A stretch of DNA of 8,739 bases, from contig CP070771.1 in the NCBI GenBank assembly GCA_020345785.1, positions 6,063,404 through 6,072,142 on the forward strand, given 5' to 3'. Below are positions 1-6,127 of this stretch, in pieces (the stretch's first letter is position 1; each line of letters begins with the position of its first letter). Source of the DNA: Desulfobacterales bacterium. Lineage in GTDB: Bacteria > Desulfobacterota > Desulfobacteria > Desulfobacterales > JAFDCJ01. A model generated the notes under the pieces. The model did not search any database. It was not told the DNA's origin and worked only from the letters and a program-made list of their open reading frames with translations. A program made the position numbers and the translations under genes.

Positions 1-747
1 TGCCAGGAATGTCACGTCGGACCCGATGTACCGGCTTATAAGGTTTATGCGGCCAGCAAGCACGGCAACATCTTTGCGGCAATGAACAAATCATGGGATT
101 TCAATGCCGTGCCCTGGACCATCGGCAAGGATTTTACGGCACCTACCTGTGCCGCCTGCCATATCAGCCTGCTGGTAAATGCGGATGAAGAGACCGTTTC
201 CGATAGAACTCACCAGATGAACAATCGACTGCCCTGGCGGCTTTTCGGGCTGATATACAGCCACCCGCATCCACAAAGTCCCGATACAACCGCCATTCGA
301 AATAAAGACGGCCAGCCGCTGCCCACCGGTCTGGACGGCAGCTATGCCGCCGATTATCTGATCGACGAAAAAGAGAGACTCGCAAGACAAAAAAACATGC
401 AGGCGGCCTGTTTGAACTGCCATAGTACGGCATGGGTCAACGGTCAGTGGCAAAGAATGGAGAATACGATCAAAGAGACCAATGCGGACATTTTAACGGC
501 AACCCAAATCATGGGCGATATCTGGCACAAGGGCTTGGCCGACCTCGGAACCAATCCTTTTGACGAAGCCATTGAGAAAAAATGGACGGATGCATGGCAA
601 TTTTATGCCAACACCATACGCTTTGCATCAGCCATGGGGTGCGGTGGAGACTACGGCGTGTATGCCGATGGCCGCTATCATTTAACTCAGAAGTTGCTGG
701 AAATAAACGACTGGCTGGGCTTGCGGGAAACGTCCAAAAACCCCTAA
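1..747 (+). CDS. Octaheme cytochrome c, hydroxylamine oxidoreductase (HAO) family, C-terminal part
   Basis: The reading frame is open from the first base, so the gene starts upstream; 248 residues are visible. Three CxxCH heme-binding motifs are present: CQECH (fragment residues 1-5), CAACH (50-54) and CLNCH (137-141), probably the last three of eight. Family-typical stretches are GPD..AYKVYAASKHGN after the first heme, a THxxxxR-like site at 70-71 (a likely distal heme ligand), a PQSPDT...DGQPLPTGLDG segment, and the closing FASAMGCGGDYGVY near 208-221. Known family members are periplasmic multiheme enzymes that oxidise hydroxylamine or hydrazine or, when the heme-tyrosine cross-link is absent, reduce nitrite or hydroxylamine. 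Which reaction applies cannot be decided here, because the active-site heme lies upstream and I cannot align the cross-link tyrosine with confidence. There is no membrane anchor after the last heme. The next gene is 303 bp away and unrelated, so this gene probably ends its own unit. Confidence 0.9.
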   Translation, partial: CQECHVGPDVPAYKVYAASKHGNIFAAMNKSWDFNAVPWTIGKDFTAPTCAACHISLLVNADEETVSDRTHQMNNRLPWRLFGLIYSHPHPQSPDTTAIRNKDGQPLPTGLDGSYAADYLIDEKERLARQKNMQAACLNCHSTAWVNGQWQRMENTIKETNADILTATQIMGDIWHKGLADLGTNPFDEAIEKKWTDAWQFYANTIRFASAMGCGGDYGVYADGRYHLTQKLLEINDWLGLRETSKNP

Positions 748-811
748 CCCAGACAGGCCGGTTGGAGTGAAACGGAAATCCCGATTTACCGGGGAGTCAA
801 AGAAGAAATTA

Positions 812-907
812 ATCACGAAAGCACGAAAGGACGAAAACACGAAAAGAAGAAAAGATAAATTTCGTGCTTTATAGATTTCGTGTTTTCGTGATAAAAAAAT
901 TTTTTTA
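812..907. repeat. Inverted repeat of cacgaaa words plus A7T7 palindrome
   Basis: The left arm at 812-828 (atcacgaaagcacgaaa) pairs with the right arm at 876-892 over 17 bp, with a single G-T wobble. An inner copy, tttcgtgcttt at 860-870, is also the exact complement of 818-828. Each arm is built from tandem cacgaaa-type heptamers, so several registers of pairing are possible. It is followed directly by A7 (893-899) and T7 (900-906), a perfect palindrome. The hairpin plus T-run lies 65 bp beyond the cytochrome stop and could end its transcript, although the stem is AT-rich for a standard intrinsic terminator. The rest of this 303-bp gap has no gene. Confidence 0.75.
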
Positions 908-943
908 TGAAATGCAAAGAAGTCACAATAAAGGGCTTAGAGG

Positions 944-957
944 GTAACCATAGTTAC
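944..957. promoter_or_regulatory. Small dyad GTAAC-cata-GTTAC, possible operator
   Basis: This is a perfect 5-bp inverted repeat with a 4-bp centre. It lies just upstream of a weak promoter-like pair and about 95 bp before the HD-domain gene. Its size and position would fit a repressor or activator half-site pair. A dyad this short can occur by chance, and I see no second copy in the window. Confidence 0.2.
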
Positions 958-963
958 TGTACT

Positions 964-991
964 TTGTCACATAATCAGATTAACATATTGT
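964..991 (+). promoter_or_regulatory. Weak sigma70-like promoter for the HD-domain gene
   Basis: TTGTCA at 964-969 and TATTGT at 986-991 are separated by 16 bp, in an AT-rich stretch upstream of the HD-domain gene. The -35 matches 5 of 6 consensus bases and the -10 matches 4 of 6. A transcript from here would have a leader of about 50 nt. Other AT-rich hexamers nearby could serve instead. Confidence 0.3.
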
Positions 992-1025
992 ACGCGAATT
1001 TTAAAATGTTCTAATTTTCATCAAG

Positions 1026-1047
1026 CAGGGAGCCTACAGGGAGCCTA
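1026..1047 (+). repeat. 11-bp tandem duplication carrying two Shine-Dalgarno sites
   Basis: The unit cagggagccta occurs twice in perfect tandem, at 1026-1036 and 1037-1047. Each copy contains AGGGAG, a good anti-16S match. Only the downstream copy (1038-1043) sits at proper spacing, 7 nt before the ATG at 1051. The duplication supports that start codon and leaves a second ribosome-binding sequence 11 nt too far upstream. Confidence 0.75.
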
Positions 1048-1050
1048 CCA

Positions 1051-1707
1051 ATGCTGCCGAAATCATCCGAAGACTTAGACGCCGAAGATCAGGTGCACAA
1101 CACCATACCGGGTGCTGAAACCGAGCGGTTCAAAAAACAGATCGAATTTCTTCTGGAAGCCGACAAACTCAAGCATATACAGCGACAAACGCTTTTGCTG
1201 GATTGCAGCCGGCGTGAAAATTCGACCGAGCACTCATGGCATATCGCACTGATGGTGCTGATTATGTCAGAGTATTCAAAGGAAACGGATATTGATTTCT
1301 TTCATGTGATGAAAATGCTGCTGGTTCATGATCTGGTCGAAATAGATGCGGGCGATACCTACTGTTATGATGACGATGGGCGGAAAGACCAGACTCGGCG
1401 GGAGGAAATTGCCGCAGATAGGATTTTCGGCCTTTTGCCGGCCGACCAGGCCGCTGCACTGCGGGCGCTGTGGGATGAGTTCGAAAATAGAGAAACTCCG
1501 GAATCAAGATTTGCCAATGCCTTGGACCGAGTTCAGCCGCTTCTGAACAACTACTTTACCAATGGGAAAACCTGGCAGGAGAACGATATAAAGAGCAGTC
1601 AGGTTCACAGACGCATGCGACCGGTGAAAGACGGCGCCCCCCTTCTCTGGGATTATGTGACTGCCTTGATTGAAGATGCTGTCAAAAAAGGCATTCTTGC
1701 AGAGTAA
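1051..1707 (+). CDS. HD-domain metal-dependent phosphohydrolase (HD_3 / YfbR-like)
   Basis: This 218-residue soluble protein has a clear HD signature: an EHSWH block (residues 60-64), LVHDLVEIDAGD (91-102) with the paired His93-Asp94, and a later Asp159 in ALDRVQ. Together His61, His93, Asp94 and Asp159 match the four metal ligands of the family that includes E. coli 5'-nucleotidase YfbR and eukaryotic HDDC2. Known members remove phosphate from (deoxy)nucleoside monophosphates in the cytoplasm; the exact substrate here is inferred only at family level. Some 30-40 N-terminal residues precede the first helix of the domain and look polar and acidic, giving a slightly longer N-terminus than I would expect for the family. 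The ATG is fixed by AGGGAG seven bases upstream. The gene stands alone between two repeat-filled gaps, so it offers no operon clue. Confidence 0.85.
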   Translation: MLPKSSEDLDAEDQVHNTIPGAETERFKKQIEFLLEADKLKHIQRQTLLLDCSRRENSTEHSWHIALMVLIMSEYSKETDIDFFHVMKMLLVHDLVEIDAGDTYCYDDDGRKDQTRREEIAADRIFGLLPADQAAALRALWDEFENRETPESRFANALDRVQPLLNNYFTNGKTWQENDIKSSQVHRRMRPVKDGAPLLWDYVTALIEDAVKKGILAE

Positions 1708-1773
1708 AAGGGCGTTTATTGAGCTTCCCAAGATCCTTACGGATACATGGGACCGTTCTCAAGGCCGGAGCAG

Positions 1774-2024
1774 ATCAAAATCACAAACTCCAAATAACAA
1801 ATCACAAACAAATTGCAATGACCAAAATTCAAAATTCCAAACCGGTCTTCATCTGTTTTGGTCATCGCTTCAAATAAAGACAGTGATCCTTTATTACCAG
1901 TGCAAGAAGGTCCAGGACATGTAAAAATAAACCTGCTGGATCGTCTTGTTTTGGTCGGTTTCGGTCATTAAATATTCTGATTTGGGATTTATTTGTTATT
2001 TGGTGCTTGGAATTTGGAATTTTT
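1774..2024. repeat. Large inverted A-rich/T-rich repeat (ccaaataacaaat family)
   Basis: An A/C-rich left part (about 1774-1842) and a T/G-rich right part (about 1949-2024) are degenerate inverted copies. Exact cores are ccaaataacaaat at 1790-1802 against its complement at 1991-2003 (13 bp), and aaaattccaaa at 1831-1841 against 2013-2023 (11 bp). A third pair, atgaccaaaa at 1818-1827 with ttttggtcat at 1856-1865, forms a smaller nested hairpin, and ttttggtc recurs at 1949-1956. About 100 bp of ordinary-looking sequence separates the arms and contains no gene. The whole gap from 1708 to 2027 is noncoding. It looks like a dispersed repeat, or two copies inserted head to head, rather than a terminator, because the loop is too large. 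Confidence 0.75.
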
Positions 2025-2027
2025 GCT

Positions 2028-2405
2028 TTGAAGATATTTGGAACCATCGGCGCTTTTTGCTGCTTTCTGGCCGTCCTGGCCGGAGCTCTGGGCTCACATG
2101 CGCTGAAAGCGTATCTCAGCAACATGGGCGGTCTGTCAAATTTCGATCTGGCCACCCGCTATATGTTTTATCACGGTTTGGCCCTGATTCTGCTGGGGTT
2201 TGTCAAGGACCGTTACGCGAACATTCCGTTTCAGTTGTCCGGTTGGCTGATGGTCGCAGGGACGATCCTGTTTCAGGGAAATCTATATTTAATCAGTTTG
2301 ACCGGCGTGCGCCTTTTTGGTTTCCTGACACCGGTGGGCGGGTTGTGTCTTATGGCCGGCTGGTTGCTGTTTGCTTACTATGCTCTGCAGGTTAAAACCA
2401 GTTGA
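2028..2405 (+). CDS. DUF423 family small inner-membrane protein
   Basis: A protein of 125 residues with four hydrophobic segments: roughly residues 4-22 (FGTIGAFCCFLAVLAGALG), then about 43-58, 66-84 and 93-113. The start KIFGTIGA...LAGALGSHALK followed by FDLATRYMFYHGLAL is the hallmark of DUF423 (E. coli YgdD relatives). The function is unknown; all members are small integral membrane proteins. The best start is TTG at 2028, giving MKIFGTIGA, which matches the usual N-terminus. A TTG at 2007 would add seven residues (MEFGIFA) encoded wholly by the upstream repeat. The only ribosome-binding candidate, GGA at 2016-2018, lies in the repeat's right arm, so initiation may be weak. The ABC ATPase starts 45 bp downstream, which allows co-transcription but does not prove a functional link. 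Confidence 0.85.
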   Translation: MKIFGTIGAFCCFLAVLAGALGSHALKAYLSNMGGLSNFDLATRYMFYHGLALILLGFVKDRYANIPFQLSGWLMVAGTILFQGNLYLISLTGVRLFGFLTPVGGLCLMAGWLLFAYYALQVKTS

Positions 2406-2450
2406 AAATTAATAGTCCATTGCTCCAACCCGCCGTTGTTTTACCGAACT

Positions 2451-3143
2451 ATGCAAGCTCACAACGCAGCTCCGCTAATTAAAGCCGAAAACCTGACGCG
2501 CACTTATTCCCTGGGCGACAGTGAGGTTATCGGTATCAATCAACTCGATTTTGAAATTGCTGCCGGTGAACTGGTTGTCCTTAAAGGAGACAGCGGGTCC
2601 GGCAAGAGTACTTTGCTGTCCCTGCTGGCCGGTTTGGATCGCCCCACCCGCGGTGAATTGTCGGTTGCCGATCATGATTTGTCCCGCGCCTCTGATGTCG
2701 CGCTCACGCATTTCCGACGCGACATCGTGGGAATGGTTTTCCAGTCCTTTAACTTGATGCCCACGTTAAATGTACTGGAAAATGCCAGTCTGCCCGGACT
2801 ATTGGCCGGCAAGCCATTCAGTCAAATCAAATCAAAAGCCATGGAATTGTTAGAGTGGCTCGGCCTTAAAGACCGCCTGACCCATCTTCCGGCCCAGCTT
2901 TCCGGCGGCGAGATGCAGCGCACGGCCATCGCCCGAGCATTGATAAATGACCCCGCCATAATTCTGGCGGATGAACCTACGGGGAATTTAGACAGCCGCA
3001 ACGGCCAAATCGTCGTCGAACTGCTGGCCGACCTGAATCGCAAATGGAAGCGAACGGTCATTATCGCGACCCACAGCACCCTGGCCGACTCCCTGGCCAC
3101 AATTAAAATCAGCCTTAAAGACGGGATGATAACTGGTGGGTAG
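2451..3143 (+). CDS. ABC transporter ATP-binding protein, LolD/YbbA/MacB-type
   Basis: A 230-residue nucleotide-binding subunit with every expected motif: Walker [10 protein letters not shown] (46-54), Q-loop Gln98 in VFQSFNLMP, signature LSGGE (150-154) followed by [10 protein letters not shown], Walker [12 protein letters not shown] (171-181) and switch His208 in IIATHS. The [14 protein letters not shown] and DEPTGNLDS wording is characteristic of the LolD/MacB/FtsE group, which pairs with FtsX-type permeases. It should dimerise at the inner membrane and drive the ten-helix permease encoded next on the same strand. I chose ATG 2451 because a TTG at 2436 only adds MFYRT, which is not family-like. 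No clear Shine-Dalgarno precedes either start. A 226-bp gap separates it from the permease, unusually long for such a pair. Confidence 0.92.
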   Translation: MQAHNAAPLIKAENLTRTYSLGDSEVIGINQLDFEIAAGELVVLKGDSGSGKSTLLSLLAGLDRPTRGELSVADHDLSRASDVALTHFRRDIVGMVFQSFNLMPTLNVLENASLPGLLAGKPFSQIKSKAMELLEWLGLKDRLTHLPAQLSGGEMQRTAIARALINDPAIILADEPTGNLDSRNGQIVVELLADLNRKWKRTVIIATHSTLADSLATIKISLKDGMITGG

Positions 3144-3164
3144 TTGACGGATGTCAAAAGACAG

Positions 3165-3189
3165 AGGGCATAGGGCATGGCGCATGGGG
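3165..3189. repeat. Short tandem agggcat words in the ATPase-permease gap
   Basis: Two exact agggcat units (3165-3171 and 3172-3178) are followed by the degenerate unit ggcgcatgggg. Just upstream, atgtcaaaagacagag shares the words gac and gacagag with the later gap at 6027-6049. The rest of the 226-bp gap (3144-3369) has no gene. It holds an imperfect dyad around 3222-3236 (cccg, cttaag, cggg), a pyrimidine-rich stretch near 3258-3292, and the cluster ctatcagctatgagctatc at 3301-3319. Confidence 0.45.
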
Positions 3190-3323
3190 CGAAGCGTGTT
3201 ATGTAAATCGATCGGTCATCCCGTCTTAAGCGGGGCTTCCCAGCCTTTATGCTTAAACCTTTGACCTTTTTCCTTTATCCTATGTTTTTTTAACTTATTT
3301 CTATCAGCTATGAGCTATCGGCC

Positions 3324-3337
3324 GGCGCATCAGCGCC
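3324..3337 (+). other. Small GC-rich hairpin before the permease start
   Basis: GGCGC at 3324-3328 and GCGCC at 3333-3337 enclose a 4-base loop (atca), ending 32 bp before the GTG start of the permease. It has no T-run after it, so it is not an intrinsic terminator. It could stabilise the 5' end of a processed permease mRNA; this is inference only. Confidence 0.3.
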
Positions 3338-3369
3338 ATTAACGTAATCAACTTGACAGCGTATTAGCC

Positions 3370-5958
3370 GTGCAGCGCATTTTGTTCTTCTTCAAATTTT
3401 TCTTCTGGTTCAGCCTGCGCAACATGCGAAAGCACCCGGGCCGGGCGCTCACCGTGCTTTTCGGGATTGCTCTGGGGGCCGCGGTATTCACCAGCGTAAG
3501 GCTTTCCGTGCATGCCTCGCTGGATTCCTTCAGCAAAAGCATGGATCTGATTGCCGGTCGAGCCGACCGGGTTTTAATCCAACCGGGCGGCCATGTGTCC
3601 GAAGACTTGGTTCCCGTTTTGTTAAAGCATCCGGCAGTTTTAACTGCTTCGCCGATACTGACCACCTATGTGAAACCGGGGAAGCCGCCTGCCGACCCTT
3701 TTCTCTTAATCGGATTTGACCCGGTTCTGGATCGACATTTAAGAGATTGGCAAATCACTGATGGCGGCAGGCGGGAAACCGATGCCTGGCTGGATTTAAT
3801 CAGAGAACCCTACACCCTTATTATTGGTGAACCGCTGGCGCTCAAATATAAATGCGGTCGTAACGACTTTCTGACCATCGCGCATGCTCGACAAACAGCC
3901 GAATTTCGGGTAGCGGGGATATTGCGGCCTCAAGGTCTGGCCCTGGTGGAAGGGGGGCAGGTAGCAATTACCGATATTGCTACCTTTCAAGAGTTCACCG
4001 GCCTCCATGGGCTTGTGGACCGCATTGATTTGCGGTTCAAGCCGGAAACCGGCGAGCGGGATCTGGCAGAGATTCGCCGTATGCTGCCCGACAGCACTGT
4101 ATTAGGCGCGCCATCGGCCGCCAAAGAAAGCGGCCGGGGGATGATCCGATCCTATCAGTTGAATCTCTCCATTTTGAGTTTCGCGTCCTTATTCGTGGGT
4201 ATGTTTCTTGTGTACAGCCTGGTGGCTTTAAACGCCGCCTCCCGTCGTCATGAGCTGGCGGTTCTGCGCTCCACCGGGGCCTCTCCCTATCTTCTCTTTA
4301 TTGTTTTTCTGGCAGAAGGCGCGCTTTTCGGCTTGGCGGGCTGGATTGCGGCCATGCCCATCAGCAGTTTTCTGGTTAAATACCTGCTGCATGGTGTCAG
4401 CCAGACAATATCCATCCTTTTTGTGCGGGTTCAAGTGGATAGACTCTCCCTCAGCTTCTGGGAAATTGCCTTGAGTTTCGTCGTGACACTTTTTATCTCC
4501 GTGCTGGCAGCATTGCAGCCGGCCCGTGAAGCGATGCTGGTGTCACCCAAAGAAGCGCTGGAAATCTCTCAGCATGGCATGCAGGTAAAAAGCTCCCCCC
4601 GCAAACTTGCCGGCGCCGGTTTGATCTGTATCGCGTTGGTTTTGCCGCTGTCGCTTCTGCCCGGTGTGCTGCATGTCCCGTTGCCGGGCTATTTTGCGAT
4701 TTTGTTGCTTTTTGTTGGATTTTCTTTGCTGGCGCCCTGGTTTCTGACCCGGATGGGCAGTGTCCTGTCACCTGCATTGCGCCGGGTGGCCGGCATACCC
4801 GCCTATCTGGCCGGACGGTATATCCGGGACAGCGGCACCCGCACGGCGGTTTCTGTGGGGGCGTTAATTACGGCCGTGGCCCTGTTTGCTTCATTGGTCA
4901 TCATGATATTCAGCTTTCGACAAACGGTTGAAATCTGGACTTATCAGACGGTCAGCGGGGACCTGTTTCTGACAACCAAATTAAATGAGATTAATCAGTT
5001 TCGTTACCCGATCCCGGCGGAGGTGGCGGCCTGGTTCAGATCTCAGAAAGATGAAGTAGAGGCCGTACCCAACCGGCGGTATTTTCTCAGCTACCAAAAT
5101 TTCCCTTATGAATTTGAAGTGCTGGACCTGGATATTTTTTTTAAGTATGCCGACTTTTTCTGGATGAAAGGAAATCCGGAAATTATCCGTCCGCGATTAA
5201 AAGAAGGCGCAGGCGTAATTATTTCTGAAGTATTCGCAAACCGTACCGGATTATCCATAGGTGACATGTTTCGGGCCAGGATTGAAGAATCCTCGGTGGA
5301 ACTGCCGGTTTTAGGGGTGGTGCGCGACTATCGAACCCAGGGCGGAGTTGTTTTTTATGCCCTGCAGCCCTTCATTGAACGCTATCACGATCCCGGATGG
5401 GGCGGCTCCCGATTTTTCTTTAAGGACCGCACGCGGGATATCAGCCGTGCGACGGTACAATTTCGCACGAAAATAATCGAGCGCTGGGGGGATATGCTGG
5501 AAATGATCAGCGGCAGGGATTTACGTGAGGGCATTCTGCGGGTATTTGATGAAACATTTGCGGTGACGACGGTACTGCTGCTGATCGCCCTTGTCATTGC
5601 GGCTTTGGGAATCGCAACCACTCTGACCGTCCTGGTTCTGGAACGCTCGCGCCAGTTAAATACCCTGTTTGCAATCGGCGGAAGTTTCGGGCAGATTCGT
5701 AAAATAATCGTCTGGGAAGCGGCATTTATGGTGGTGGCCGGTGAACTGGCCGGAATTGTATGCGGCTTCATTTTGTCATATTTGCTGGTATACGTTATCA
5801 ATCGACAATCTTTCGGCTGGACGTTCCTGTACGGTGTCGACTGGTGGACCTTGGGCATGTCGCTGCCGCTGATTATCCTGACCTCGCTGGCCGCTGCCCT
5901 GCCGGCCATGCGCATGGTGTTCAGAGAACCGCCGGCTATAATGCTGCGGGAAAGTTAG
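3370..5958 (+). CDS. FtsX-type ABC permease with ten membrane helices (YbbP-like)
   Basis: An 862-residue inner-membrane protein made of two FtsX units in one chain. Predicted helices are near residues 25-44, 264-289, 306-332, 363-383, 413-431, 440-460, 493-515, 731-757, 783-808 and 826-846. Two large periplasmic domains fall at about 45-263 and 516-730. After helix 2 comes RRHELAVLRSTGAS (292-305) and after helix 8 ERSRQLNTLFAIGGS (758-772); these are the coupling-helix segments that contact the ATPase. Both are in the positions known for FtsX permeases. Length and topology match E. coli YbbP (about 800 residues, ten helices) better than LolC/E or MacB (four helices). The start is GTG 3370, the first start after an in-frame stop at 3340; no good Shine-Dalgarno is visible. 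It very likely works with the upstream LolD-like ATPase. Its substrate is unknown, and extraction of a lipid or other hydrophobic compound is inferred from relatives. Confidence 0.92.
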   Translation: MQRILFFFKFFFWFSLRNMRKHPGRALTVLFGIALGAAVFTSVRLSVHASLDSFSKSMDLIAGRADRVLIQPGGHVSEDLVPVLLKHPAVLTASPILTTYVKPGKPPADPFLLIGFDPVLDRHLRDWQITDGGRRETDAWLDLIREPYTLIIGEPLALKYKCGRNDFLTIAHARQTAEFRVAGILRPQGLALVEGGQVAITDIATFQEFTGLHGLVDRIDLRFKPETGERDLAEIRRMLPDSTVLGAPSAAKESGRGMIRSYQLNLSILSFASLFVGMFLVYSLVALNAASRRHELAVLRSTGASPYLLFIVFLAEGALFGLAGWIAAMPISSFLVKYLLHGVSQTISILFVRVQVDRLSLSFWEIALSFVVTLFISVLAALQPAREAMLVSPKEALEISQHGMQVKSSPRKLAGAGLICIALVLPLSLLPGVLHVPLPGYFAILLLFVGFSLLAPWFLTRMGSVLSPALRRVAGIPAYLAGRYIRDSGTRTAVSVGALITAVALFASLVIMIFSFRQTVEIWTYQTVSGDLFLTTKLNEINQFRYPIPAEVAAWFRSQKDEVEAVPNRRYFLSYQNFPYEFEVLDLDIFFKYADFFWMKGNPEIIRPRLKEGAGVIISEVFANRTGLSIGDMFRARIEESSVELPVLGVVRDYRTQGGVVFYALQPFIERYHDPGWGGSRFFFKDRTRDISRATVQFRTKIIERWGDMLEMISGRDLREGILRVFDETFAVTTVLLLIALVIAALGIATTLTVLVLERSRQLNTLFAIGGSFGQIRKIIVWEAAFMVVAGELAGIVCGFILSYLLVYVINRQSFGWTFLYGVDWWTLGMSLPLIILTSLAAALPAMRMVFREPPAIMLRES

Positions 5959-5965
5959 CCAGTTG

Positions 5966-6046
5966 TTGGTTATTAGTTATAAGTTATTGGTTATGGGTCT
6001 CTGTGGTTTCAGGTGTCAGGTTTCAGATGACGGAAGACAGAAGACA
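5966..6046. repeat. Composite short direct repeats between permease and AttH-like gene
   Basis: Three separate small repeats lie in a row: ttggttat at 5966-5973 and 5987-5994 with degenerate agttat words between; ggtttcag at 6005-6012 and 6019-6026 (period 14); and gaagaca at 6033-6039 and 6040-6046 (period 7). The 169-bp gap (5959-6127) has no gene. The first block begins only eight bases after the permease stop. Neither block forms a hairpin with a T-run, so no terminator is evident between permease and the next gene. Confidence 0.6.
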
Positions 6047-6127
6047 GAGAAAAACAGATTTTTGTTTCGACCAATTTTATTGAGTCAGGCGTAAATCGGA
6101 TTTCCTATTTATTCTTTGAGATAAAAT

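Noticed and set aside
812..892. CRISPR-like array because of the repeated cacgaaa words
   Set aside because: The units are 7-8 bp with no spacers of regular length, and no cas genes are present.
1946..2395. A 149-codon open frame overlapping the DUF423 gene in another frame
   Set aside because: Its first part is translated repeat and the rest is an out-of-frame shadow of a clear membrane protein family; no family-like sequence is seen.
3353..3381. Perfect TTGACA (3353-3358) as a promoter for the permease
   Set aside because: No acceptable -10 hexamer lies 16-18 bp downstream, and the transcript would begin inside the coding region after the GTG start.
5385..5915. A 176-codon open frame on the minus strand inside the permease gene
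   Set aside because: It lies wholly opposite a well-supported FtsX domain, is Ser/Arg/Thr-rich in the way antisense frames are, and shows no recognisable motif.
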